Source: CAYGHG01 sp964349515
Lineage (GTDB): Bacteria; Oederibacteriota; PGYV01; CAYGHG01
Direction: 5' to 3'
Assembly: GCA_964349515.1 (NCBI GenBank)
Contig: CAYGHG010000036.1
Span: forward strand, 1-21,789
Length of the DNA stretch: 21,789 bases
Shown piece by piece: positions 13,354 to 21,739 of the stretch (position 1 is the stretch's first letter; the number at the start of each line of letters is the position of its first letter). Both the position numbers and the translations under genes were made by a program. Under the pieces are notes generated by a model, which did not search any database, was not told where the DNA came from, and was given only the letters and a program-made list of their open reading frames with translations.

Positions 13354-14156
13354 AAAACGGCGCGGTCGGGCTTATTGCGGGTTCCGGGAGCCTGCCTGTT
13401 TGTTTTCTGAAAAAAGCAAATGAAAAAAAGATAAAAACACTTGTATTTGAAATAACAGGCGATGAAAACCCGGAGGCGGTAAAGCTGGCCTCCAAAAGCC
13501 TCAAGGTAAAGATAACCGCCCTTTCGTCCGTTATAGCGGAGTGTAAAAAAGAAGGGGTCGGATCAATACTCATGCTGGGATATCTGCAGCACACAAACAT
13601 TTTTAAAAGAATTGCTTTTGATTTAAGGACCATAAAAATAATTGCACGCGCAAAAGACAGAAGGGCGTCTTCAATTTTAAATGAAGTTGTCCGTGAACTT
13701 GAATCAGAGGGAATAAAAGTGCTGCCCTCCACATATCTGATGGAAGACGCTCTCGCGCCAAAGGGGGTATGCGGGAAGCGCAGGCCTTCTGTAAAGGAGA
13801 AAGCAGAGGCTGTTTTTGCATTTAAAATGGCCAAATCTCTTGCCTCGCTTGACATAGGCCAGAGCGTAATCGTAAAGAATACGAGCGTGACAGCCGCCGA
13901 GTCGCTTGAGGGTACTGACGACTGCATAGCGCGCGGGGCCAAGATAGGCGGCAAGGGGTTCATACTTGCAAAAGCCGCAGGGCCGAAGAGGGACATGCGG
14001 TTTGATGTGCCTGTAATCGGCATAAAGACAATAGAAACTGTTATAAGGCACAAAGGCAGTGGAATTGTCGTGGAGGCCGGAAAGACATTTCTGCTCGACA
14101 GGGAAGAAACAATAAAAAAGGCCGACAGGCACGGTATATTCATTATAGGCGTGTAA
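13350..14156 (+). CDS. lpxI: UDP-2,3-diacylglucosamine pyrophosphatase LpxI
   Basis: LpxI (formerly DUF1009) cleaves UDP-2,3-diacylglucosamine to lipid X and UMP. It replaces the unrelated LpxH in many non-proteobacterial and alphaproteobacterial lineages. The 268-residue product shows GLIAGSGSLP (7-16), a helical middle, and the C-terminal domain with VTAAESLEGTDDCI, AKAAGPKRDMRFDVPVIG and VEAGKTFLLDRE. The start is a TTG overlapping the lpxA stop (TTGA), preceded by a strong G-rich ribosome site (AGAGGGGGG, about 13333-13342), so coupling is likely. The usual next gene, lpxB, is not here. The assignment is firm from the glycine-rich start and the C-terminal motifs. Confidence 0.95.
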   Translation: MKNGAVGLIAGSGSLPVCFLKKANEKKIKTLVFEITGDENPEAVKLASKSLKVKITALSSVIAECKKEGVGSILMLGYLQHTNIFKRIAFDLRTIKIIARAKDRRASSILNEVVRELESEGIKVLPSTYLMEDALAPKGVCGKRRPSVKEKAEAVFAFKMAKSLASLDIGQSVIVKNTSVTAAESLEGTDDCIARGAKIGGKGFILAKAAGPKRDMRFDVPVIGIKTIETVIRHKGSGIVVEAGKTFLLDREETIKKADRHGIFIIGV

Positions 14157-14181
14157 ATCGCGGTTGACATATCCCTATTTA

Positions 14182-14210
14182 GTGATAAAACATTAAAAGC
14201 CTTTTATAAT
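14182..14210 (+). promoter_or_regulatory. Promoter of the aminotransferase-smc-ftsY-recJ unit
   Basis: GTGATA (14182-14187), 17-bp spacer, perfect TATAAT (14205-14210). RNA would start near 14217, about 20 nt before the gene. A perfect TTGACA at 14164-14169 lies further upstream but lacks a matching -10 at the right distance. It sits in an 81-bp gap, the largest in 7358-21739. Confidence 0.5.
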
Positions 14211-14237
14211 AAGGAAAAACAGAAAGGGTACAAGACA

Positions 14238-15344
14238 ATGATACCGATATCAAAGCCTAATATTGATCAAAATGAAAAGGACGCCGTAATGGCCGTTCTT
14301 AACTCGGGTATTATAGCTTCAGGCCCGAAAGTCAGGGAATTTGAAGGTGCTTTTGCGGCCATGGCCGGTGTGAAGCACGCGATCGCGGTCTCCAACGGCA
14401 CCTGCTCGCTGCATACCTGCCTTGTCATGAACAACATAGGAAAGGGAGACAGGGTTCTGACGACGCCCTTTACATTTATTGCAACCGGCAATTCCATAAT
14501 TCACGCAGGCGCCGAGCCTCTCTTTTGCGATATAGAAGAGGGCTCTTTTAACATCAGCCCGGATAAAATCGAAGAAGCGCTGAAAAAAGACATCTTCAGA
14601 AAAATTAAGGCGGTCATGGTTGTACATCTCTTCGGACGCTGCTGTGATATGGACAGGATAACCGCAACAGCGAAAAAATACGGGGTAAAGGTAATTGAAG
14701 ACGCGGCGCAGGCGCACGGCGCCATGTTTAAAGGGCGCAAGGCAGGCTCGTTTGGAGACGGCGGATCTTTCAGCATGTATGCCACAAAGAATATTACAAC
14801 CGCCGAGGGCGGGGTGGTCACGACGGATGACGACAAAGCGGCTGAAATCGCGAGGAGTTTCATCAATCACGGTTCGGAAAAAATATATTACCATACAAGG
14901 CTCGGATATAACTACAGGATGACCGACATAGAAGCTGCAATCGGCGTGGAGCAGTTGAAAAAACTTGATAAGTTTAATTCCGCAAGGCGCGAAAACTCGC
15001 TTGCAATGAACTCTTTTCTTAAAAAGTTTCCCTCTGTCAGAGTGCCGGAGGAATCAGCGGATTATTTTCATACATACCACCAGTATACAATAAGGGTGAC
15101 AAACGGGAAACGGGATGAGGTGATAAAGGGCTTGTCGGATAACGGCGTGGGGGCAAAGGTCTTTTATCCCATACCGCTCCACAAACAGCCCTACTACGCG
15201 CAGGTGCTGAAAAAAATTCCTTCGCTCCCCGTTTCGGAAAAGGCGGCGGCGGAAGTGATAAGCCTGCCGGTCCATCCAGGGCTTTCCGGGGCGGAAAAAG
15301 AAACTATTAAAGCGGCGTTTGAAAAAATATCAGGGAGCTTTTAA
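14238..15344 (+). CDS. DegT/DnrJ/EryC1/StrS-family sugar aminotransferase
   Basis: This PLP enzyme transfers an amino group to a keto-sugar nucleotide, making amino sugars for lipid A, O-antigen or other glycans. The 368-residue product has the family start IPISKPNI, SNGTCSLH, TTPFTFIAT, and EDAAQAHGA (Asp155, Gln158 for PLP). It also has the Schiff-base Lys184 in YATKNITTAEGG, GYNYRMTDIEAAIG, and the C-terminal FYPIPLHKQPYY. Sugar and position (C3 or C4) cannot be read from the sequence. Its place just after the lpx genes invites comparison with GnnB, the transaminase that makes the 3-amino-GlcNAc used by some LpxA enzymes, but no GnnA-type oxidoreductase is beside it. smc starts directly after its stop. 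Confidence 0.92.
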   Translation: MIPISKPNIDQNEKDAVMAVLNSGIIASGPKVREFEGAFAAMAGVKHAIAVSNGTCSLHTCLVMNNIGKGDRVLTTPFTFIATGNSIIHAGAEPLFCDIEEGSFNISPDKIEEALKKDIFRKIKAVMVVHLFGRCCDMDRITATAKKYGVKVIEDAAQAHGAMFKGRKAGSFGDGGSFSMYATKNITTAEGGVVTTDDDKAAEIARSFINHGSEKIYYHTRLGYNYRMTDIEAAIGVEQLKKLDKFNSARRENSLAMNSFLKKFPSVRVPEESADYFHTYHQYTIRVTNGKRDEVIKGLSDNGVGAKVFYPIPLHKQPYYAQVLKKIPSLPVSEKAAAEVISLPVHPGLSGAEKETIKAAFEKISGSF

Positions 15345-18300
15345 GTGAAATTACGCGAACTTCAGATGTTCGGCTTTAAGTCATTTGCCGACAAAACATA
15401 TCTTGAATTTGGGGACGGTATTACGGTTGTCGTGGGGCCGAACGGATCCGGAAAATCAAACATATTTGACGCGATCCGCTGGGTGCTCGGGGAGCAGAGC
15501 GCGAAAAGCCTGCGCGGCGGCAAGATGGAAGACGTCATATTCATAGGTTCTGAATCCAGAAAAACCCTCGGAATGGCGGAAGTATCCCTCATACTGGACA
15601 ACCAGGACAAAGCGGTAAAGATACCCTATACGGAGCTGAAGATAACCAGGAGGCTCTACCGCTCCGGCGAAAGCGAGTATCTCATAAACGACAACCCCGT
15701 GAGGCTCAAAGACATAGTGGAAATATTCATGGACACGGGCATAGGAATTGATTCCTACTCCATCATAAGCCAGGGAGAAGTGGACTCCATAATAAATACA
15801 AAGCCGATAGAGCGCAGGGAGATATTTGAAGAAGCCGCGGGCATAACCAAGTACATTAAAAAGCGCGATGAAGCCCTGCGAAAACTTGAGTCCACCGAAG
15901 AAAATATGGTCAGGATAAACGACATACTTGTAGAGGTAAAACGGCAGGCGGCCCAGCTTGAAAAACAGGCCAAGAAGGCCGAAAAATATAAGGAACTGAA
16001 GCAGGAGTGCGGTGACATATCAATAAGGCTTTACAAAAAACAGATGAAAGACAGAAAGATCAGGCTGAACGAATACAACACCAGAAAAGATGGGCTTGAC
16101 GCGAGTATTGCCGCCGAAGACGAGGGCCTCAAATCCTATGAAGAACGCTATCATTTAATGGAAAAATCCTCGGCAGATATGGAGCTTGCGATTGCCGCGA
16201 AAAGGGAAAAATATGTAATAAAGCAGGAAGAGATAAAGAGGCTGGAGGACAGCCGGGCTTATCTGGGCGAGAGGATTTCAGAGCTGCTCGCGAGGATAGA
16301 GGATGTTAAAAAAGAAAATGTGGAGAATGCCGGCAGGATAGAGTCGGGCAAGCTGGAGCTTGAGGAACGCGCCGCAAAAATAGCCGAGAAGCAGGGTGAA
16401 ATAAGCGAAAAAGAAGCTGAGGCGTCGCGCTTTGGCACGGTTTTAAATGCGGCTGCCGCGGAAGTGGATTCTGTAAAAGCCGCCCTGGTGGCGGCCAGGC
16501 TCAGGCTCGAAACCCTGTCTGCGGAGTATTCGGCGCTGAACGGTTCTCTGTTAAAACAGGAAGCGGAAATAGGAAATGTTTCCGAACAGGCTGGCAGGAT
16601 TGAAGCTGAGCGCAGGATAATAGAGGAGAGTTTCTCCAAAGCTTCACTGGAACTTGAAAAAATATCGGAAAACAGGGTGCTCAAAGAAGAGGAAATAAAA
16701 GGCATAAAGGAAAAAGAGGAGTTTTTGATAAAAGAAAAGGTCAGAAAAAAACAGGATTACAATGTAATTGATTCCTCGTTCAAGGAAATGGGTCTTGTCA
16801 TAAACAGGCTTGAATCAAGGCTTAATTTTCTGCGCCAGCTTCATGAAAGAATGGAAGGCTACGGCGAAGCGGTAAGAAAGGTGCTGTTTGAATTTAAAAA
16901 GCAGCTTTCTGAAGAGGAAAAAGGGGCGGTGGTTGATGCCGTCGGAAATATAATATCGGTGGAAAAGCAGTACGAACGCGCCGTGGAAAAGGCTCTGGGC
17001 GGGTCGCTGCAGTCGGTACTGGTCCGCGATGAGTCGGTAATTGACGAACTGTTCTCGCTTTATGAAAATGAAAAGGGTGATCTGGCGCTGTTAAGTGCGG
17101 CTGCGTCTTCGGGAGCGGCTGAGGTTCTTGAGGCATGGAAAAAAAGGGTGGAGCATAAGGTTATAAAGGCCTATCTGCCATCTGTTATTTCCGCAGGGGA
17201 TTTCAGCCCTGCCGTCAGGCTTCTCTTTCACAATATTTTTATTGTTGAAGATGCTGCTGCTGCAAGGCGCGTATTTGAGGATGTTAAAATCACTGACGTG
17301 TTTTACCTCCTTACAATGAATGGTTCGCTTATTTCCAGCCGCGGGCTTTACCGCAAGGGAGAGGGTGAGACCGGGGCGGCTGCGGGTTTTTTAAGCAGGG
17401 AAAGGGAGATGGCCGAGATTGAGGCGGAACTGTATTCCGCGGCTCAAAAGCTTGTTTCGATGGGGGATGAGAGGCAGTTTTACGAGTCGAAAATCCATAA
17501 AATAGAAAAAGAAATAGAAGAACTCTCCATAACCTATCACAACCAGTACGTGGAAGTGGTAAAGGACAGTGAGAGAATAAGGCAGAAGGAGTCTGAAAAG
17601 GAACACCTGCTCGATGCTGTTAAGAAAAATGAAGACGAGAAGCGCGAAGCGCTGTATAAGAAAGAAGTTCTGGAAAAGAAGAAACAAGAAACAGCGGCAT
17701 CGGCAGCCTTGAAGGAATCGGAAATCGCCGCGGCAAAAAATGCGGTTGAGGAAACGGCGTCAGAAATAAACGCAAAAGAAACAGCTCTCTCGGGCAGGAA
17801 GCAGGAGCTTGAATCGATGAAAATGGCCGCGATAACCGCCAAGGCCGAACTTGGCGTGGAACTCGGCGCGAAAAACAGCGTGGAAGAGCGTATAAGGGGT
17901 TTTGAAGAATCATACAGCAGGGCTCTGAAGGAAATTGAGGAGCTTGCAGGCAGGCACGCGCAGGGTGAAGAGGAAAGAAAGAACAACGAAAACAAGATAC
18001 AGGAATACACATCCACGCTGGCGTCCGATGAAGCGGAACTGAACACCGCAAAAGATGAATTTGAAAAATTCAGGGTTTCCATGAAGGAGCTGTATGATTC
18101 GATTGCCTCCATGGGAAGGGAACGCGAGCGGCTTAAAGAAGAGTTATATGATGTGAAGCTCAAGATAAACGAATGTTCGCTCGAGATAAAAAATATTCAG
18201 GAAAAGATTCTGGATGAGTTTAAATACACGCCTGAAGACGGCGAGATATACTCCACAGAGATGAATGAAGAGGAGTACGGCGTATTGAGCCTTAAAGTGG

Positions 18301-19097
18301 ACGAGTACAGGGAAAAAATGGACAGGCTCGGAGTCATCAACCTCGTCGCTATAGAGGAATACAATGAACTTAAAAAGAGAAATGATTTCCTTCAGGCCCA
18401 GTATGATGACCTCACGCTTGCGAGGGAAAACCTCGTAAAGGTTATTAAAAAGACAAACAGCCAGTCAAAAGAGCTGTTTGAGAAGGCCTTTGAAGAGATA
18501 AGGATAAAATTTGCCGACGTTTTCATAAAGATGTTTAACGGAGGCGAAGCGGACCTGGTACTGACCGACAAGGACAATATCCTGGAATCGGGCATAGATA
18601 TTATCGCCAAGCCCCCCGGTAAAAAACTGCAGAATATAACACTTTTGTCAGGAGGTGAAAAGGCTATAACCGCGATTTCGCTTCTTTTTGCCCTTTTCCT
18701 GATAAAAGCCAGCCCGTTCTGTGTCATGGATGAGATTGACGCGCCGCTTGACGATATGAACGTTGTCAGGCTGGCAAACCTGATAAGAAGTTTTAAGAGC
18801 ACACAGTTTATTATGATATCCCATAATAAGATTTCCATGGAAATGGCTGACATACTCTACGGAGTATCAATGGAAAAAGCGGGCGTATCACAGATTATGT
18901 CTGTCAAACTTGAGAGCGTAAATAAAGACGGCTCTTTTAAGGCTGACAGGGAAGTGAAAGGGAAAAGGAGCAAAGACGGTTCGGGAAGGACGGAGAAGAC
19001 GGAGCAGGGAGAGCAGATAGAGCAGGGAGAACAGATAGAACAGATAGAACAGGAAGAGCAGGAAGATAAGGACCGGAAGCTTGAGGATAAGGGCTAA
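15345..19097 (+). CDS. smc: Chromosome segregation protein SMC
   Basis: SMC dimers with ScpA and ScpB load on DNA and organise newly replicated chromosomes. The product is 1250 residues, near normal length plus a tail. It has Walker A GPNGSGKS (31-38), QGEVD, a first coiled coil (about 165-500), the hinge (about 505-660, GAVVDAVGNIISV and AVEKALGG), and a second coiled coil. The signature LLSGGEKA (1100-1107) and Walker B FCVMDEID (1125-1132) with catalytic Glu1130 follow. The head ends near 1190. A hydrophilic extension of about 60 residues follows, with EQG/EQI repeats (1220-1240). The start is GTG, immediately after the previous stop, with AGGGAG at 15332-15337. The smc-ftsY pair is conserved in many bacteria. 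scpA and scpB are not in the window. Confidence 0.97.
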   Translation: MKLRELQMFGFKSFADKTYLEFGDGITVVVGPNGSGKSNIFDAIRWVLGEQSAKSLRGGKMEDVIFIGSESRKTLGMAEVSLILDNQDKAVKIPYTELKITRRLYRSGESEYLINDNPVRLKDIVEIFMDTGIGIDSYSIISQGEVDSIINTKPIERREIFEEAAGITKYIKKRDEALRKLESTEENMVRINDILVEVKRQAAQLEKQAKKAEKYKELKQECGDISIRLYKKQMKDRKIRLNEYNTRKDGLDASIAAEDEGLKSYEERYHLMEKSSADMELAIAAKREKYVIKQEEIKRLEDSRAYLGERISELLARIEDVKKENVENAGRIESGKLELEERAAKIAEKQGEISEKEAEASRFGTVLNAAAAEVDSVKAALVAARLRLETLSAEYSALNGSLLKQEAEIGNVSEQAGRIEAERRIIEESFSKASLELEKISENRVLKEEEIKGIKEKEEFLIKEKVRKKQDYNVIDSSFKEMGLVINRLESRLNFLRQLHERMEGYGEAVRKVLFEFKKQLSEEEKGAVVDAVGNIISVEKQYERAVEKALGGSLQSVLVRDESVIDELFSLYENEKGDLALLSAAASSGAAEVLEAWKKRVEHKVIKAYLPSVISAGDFSPAVRLLFHNIFIVEDAAAARRVFEDVKITDVFYLLTMNGSLISSRGLYRKGEGETGAAAGFLSREREMAEIEAELYSAAQKLVSMGDERQFYESKIHKIEKEIEELSITYHNQYVEVVKDSERIRQKESEKEHLLDAVKKNEDEKREALYKKEVLEKKKQETAASAALKESEIAAAKNAVEETASEINAKETALSGRKQELESMKMAAITAKAELGVELGAKNSVEERIRGFEESYSRALKEIEELAGRHAQGEEERKNNENKIQEYTSTLASDEAELNTAKDEFEKFRVSMKELYDSIASMGRERERLKEELYDVKLKINECSLEIKNIQEKILDEFKYTPEDGEIYSTEMNEEEYGVLSLKVDEYREKMDRLGVINLVAIEEYNELKKRNDFLQAQYDDLTLARENLVKVIKKTNSQSKELFEKAFEEIRIKFADVFIKMFNGGEADLVLTDKDNILESGIDIIAKPPGKKLQNITLLSGGEKAITAISLLFALFLIKASPFCVMDEIDAPLDDMNVVRLANLIRSFKSTQFIMISHNKISMEMADILYGVSMEKAGVSQIMSVKLESVNKDGSFKADREVKGKRSKDGSGRTEKTEQGEQIEQGEQIEQIEQEEQEDKDRKLEDKG
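19002..19064 (+). repeat. 9-bp in-frame repeat in the 3' end of smc
   Basis: Seven tandem 9-bp units, GARCAGGGA, GARCAGATA or GARCAGGAA, encode EQG EQI EQG EQI EQI EQE EQE. The period is a multiple of three, so unit gain or loss would change tail length without a frameshift. It lies in the non-conserved extension after the ATPase head. Confidence 0.9.
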
Positions 19098-19970
19098 ATG
19101 GCTTTTATTGCTTTTAAGAAACCCCGCTCTTTTCTTGATAAAATAAAAGCTGTGTTTAACAGCGGTAATGTAAAAGAGTATATAGACGAGATAGAAGAAG
19201 CTCTGGTATCGGCCGATGTGGATATGGCAATTGTAAGCGAACTGGTTGATAATGTAAAAAACGGCGGTTTTAAGAATTATGAATCCGCAGAAGCCTACCT
19301 CAAAAAAGTTTTTACCGAAAGGCTCTCTTTTGAAAACAATAAGCCTGATTATCCCGGGCTGAAGGCAATAATACTTGCAGGCGTAAATGGCGCAGGCAAG
19401 ACGACTACTGCGGCAAAACTTGCGAGGTATTACGGCAAAAAAGGGCGCAAGGCTGTGTTTGCGGCGGCTGATACGTTCCGCGCCGCGGCGCCCGAACAGA
19501 TACGCTCGTGGGCTGAAAAACTCGGCGTGGAAATCGTGTCGGGTGCGGAAAACGCCGACCCTGCTTCTGTAGCGCACGACGCTGTCGCAAAAGCAAAAGC
19601 CTTAAACGCAGGGCTGGTAATAATTGATACTGCGGGCAGGCTTCATACAAAATCAAACCTCATGCAGGAACTGCAGAAAATTAAAAGAGTCGTGATGAAA
19701 GAACTTCCCGAAGAAGCTGTGGAAACACTGATAGCAATTGACGCAAATACAGGCAAGAATGCATTCCTGCAGGCCAAAGAATTCAATGAAACCGTCGGGC
19801 TTGACGGAGTCATACTCACGAAGTTTGATTCATCGGCGCGCGGCGGCAGTATTCTCCACATCAAAACCGCCATAAACATTCCCGTAAAATTCATCACTTT
19901 TGGCGAAGGCTGGGATGACATGGAAGAATTTGACCCGGCCAAATTCGCGGAAGAATTCTTCGGCAAATAA
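19098..19970 (+). CDS. ftsY: Signal recognition particle receptor FtsY
   Basis: FtsY is the membrane-bound GTPase receptor that receives ribosome-SRP complexes and passes nascent membrane proteins to SecYEG. The 290-residue product has a short N-terminal helical domain without the acidic A domain of E. coli. The NG domain follows: G1 GVNGAGKTTT (95-104), DTFRAAAPEQ (125-134), G3 DTAGR (177-181), IDANTGKNA, G4 TKFD (241-244) and the closing FGEGWDDMEEFDP. The last motif has Phe-Gly-Glu-Gly-Trp where most FtsY proteins have Gly-Val/Leu-Gly-Glu, a small local change. The DTFRAAA and DDMEEFD features distinguish it from Ffh, as does the lack of an M domain. The ATG follows the smc stop directly (TAAATG). 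Confidence 0.96.
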   Translation: MAFIAFKKPRSFLDKIKAVFNSGNVKEYIDEIEEALVSADVDMAIVSELVDNVKNGGFKNYESAEAYLKKVFTERLSFENNKPDYPGLKAIILAGVNGAGKTTTAAKLARYYGKKGRKAVFAAADTFRAAAPEQIRSWAEKLGVEIVSGAENADPASVAHDAVAKAKALNAGLVIIDTAGRLHTKSNLMQELQKIKRVVMKELPEEAVETLIAIDANTGKNAFLQAKEFNETVGLDGVILTKFDSSARGGSILHIKTAINIPVKFITFGEGWDDMEEFDPAKFAEEFFGK

Positions 19971-20023
19971 AAGGGTTTAAGTTTTTGACTTTTGCCTTAC
20001 TAACTTCATGGGAGTTGATTGAT

Positions 20024-21739
20024 ATGCGCTGGATATACAAAGAAAACATGTTCGCGGATTTTTCGCTTAAAACCGGGCTGAAGGAAAAACTCGGGCTTCC
20101 GGATTATATCGTCACGATGTTTCTCAACCGGGGTATAGACACTCCTGACAAGGCGAGGGAGATATTTGAAGCGGACAGCATACCGCTTAACGACCCATTT
20201 CTTTTTGAAGATATGAAAAAGGCCGTGGCGCGGATAAACGAAGCGGTTTTGGCCGGAGAAAAAATAGCGGTTTACGGGGATTATGACGTTGACGGAGTGA
20301 CATCCATCGTTATTCTTTATACCTTTTTCAAAAAATACCTCAACTATGAAAATATTTCATATTATATCCCTCACAGGCAGGACGAAGGTTACGGGTTAAA
20401 CATAGATGCCTTGGAGAGCCTTAAAAATCAGGGAATAAAGCTCATAATAACGGTGGATTGCGGAATAAGCGCGTCAAAAGAAGCTGTATTTTGCGCTGAA
20501 AACGGCATGGATTTGATTATTACCGATCATCATATACCCGACGGGGAGAATATTCCGAAATCCGCATGCGCCCTTATCAACCCAAAGGTTTCAAAAAATT
20601 ACCCTTACAAGGATCTGAGCGGCGTGGGTACGGCTTACAAACTTCTATGCGCGCTTGCACTGGACAGGGGCATCAGCCTGGATGACGACTTTCTTGATTT
20701 TGTATCGCTTGGCACTGTTGCCGACATAGTGCCGCTTACCGGGGAAAACAGAATAATAGTCAGGCGGGGCCTTAAGGAAATTGAAAATTCGCAGAATCAG
20801 GGATTGATTGCTTTGAAAAAGGTATCAGCGCTTAAACCGGGCGCAAAAATTGATACCTATCACGTGGGATTTGTGCTGGGGCCCCGTATTAATGCCGCCG
20901 GCAGGCTGGATCACGCCAAGAGAGCGGTTGAACTTTTTGTTTCTGAAGACAAGGAGTTAATCGAAGAAACTGCCGAGTCATTGAATGAAGTAAATGAAGA
21001 AAGAAAGAAGCAGATGAAAGCGGCCGAAGCCGAGGCGGTTGAAATGGTCAGGAGCTCGTTCGTGCCGGACAGGGACATGGTGCTGGTGCTTTATAATGAA
21101 AAATGGAATACGGGAATCGCCGGGCTGGTGGCCTCGAAAATACTGAATAAATTCATAAGGCCGGTATTCATACTTGCGGGAAGCGACGAAGAGGGCATTC
21201 ACGGCAGCGCCCGAAGCCTGCCGGCGGTCAACATACATGAAGCGTTAAAAGCTGTTGAACACTGCCTGGTAAAATTTGGAGGGCATAAACTGGCCGCAGG
21301 GGTAACGGTTAAAAGAGAGCGTATTGATGAATTCAGAACGGCAATAAATGATTATGTCCGTTCAAAAGTAAAACCCGAAGAACTTGAGCAGTGCCTTGAA
21401 ATAGAATCAAAAATTGAAAACAGCATTGAGTTTAAGGAAATCAAAATATTTGACCTTTTAACGCCGTGGGGCGAAGGCAACCCCAAACCGGTTTTTGTAA
21501 TGGAAGGCGTTGAAGTGCGTGATGTACGCCTGATGAAAAGCAATACAATGAAGTTCTACGGCGAGTACAGAAAAAAATTCTATAACTTCCTGTTGTTCGG
21601 CCATTCCGAACAGGATGCTGAAATCATAAAACCCGGAACCCTCCTCGACGCGGCGTTTTTTCCGAAAATAGACGAATGGCAGGGGAAGGAGAGCCTTACG
21701 TTGGAAGTGAAAGATTATAAGCTGAAAGCTGAAAACTGA
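20024..21739 (+). CDS. recJ: Single-stranded-DNA-specific 5'-3' exonuclease RecJ
   Basis: RecJ degrades single-stranded DNA from the 5' end in RecFOR recombination, mismatch and base-excision repair. I place the start at ATG 20024 (MRWIYKENMF), behind GGGAG (20010-20014), giving 571 residues; a TTG at 19985 in the same frame has no support. DHH-family metal motifs are all present: DYDVDG (86-91), VDCG (144-147), DHH (168-170), and VADIVP with Asp234. The DHHA1 part has GPRINAAGR (286-294), GSARS (394-398) and KFGGHKLAAG (417-426). An OB-fold C-terminal domain follows. The last six codons and the stop lie in or at the edge of the heptamer array at the window end, so the C-terminus is partly repeat-derived. 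Confidence 0.96.
   Translation: MRWIYKENMFADFSLKTGLKEKLGLPDYIVTMFLNRGIDTPDKAREIFEADSIPLNDPFLFEDMKKAVARINEAVLAGEKIAVYGDYDVDGVTSIVILYTFFKKYLNYENISYYIPHRQDEGYGLNIDALESLKNQGIKLIITVDCGISASKEAVFCAENGMDLIITDHHIPDGENIPKSACALINPKVSKNYPYKDLSGVGTAYKLLCALALDRGISLDDDFLDFVSLGTVADIVPLTGENRIIVRRGLKEIENSQNQGLIALKKVSALKPGAKIDTYHVGFVLGPRINAAGRLDHAKRAVELFVSEDKELIEETAESLNEVNEERKKQMKAAEAEAVEMVRSSFVPDRDMVLVLYNEKWNTGIAGLVASKILNKFIRPVFILAGSDEEGIHGSARSLPAVNIHEALKAVEHCLVKFGGHKLAAGVTVKRERIDEFRTAINDYVRSKVKPEELEQCLEIESKIENSIEFKEIKIFDLLTPWGEGNPKPVFVMEGVEVRDVRLMKSNTMKFYGEYRKKFYNFLLFGHSEQDAEIIKPGTLLDAAFFPKIDEWQGKESLTLEVKDYKLKAEN

Noticed and set aside
14164..14169. Perfect TTGACA as the -35 of the aminotransferase promoter
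   Set aside because: At 16-18 bp spacing the bases are not a credible -10; GTGATA with TATAAT at 17 bp is the better pair.
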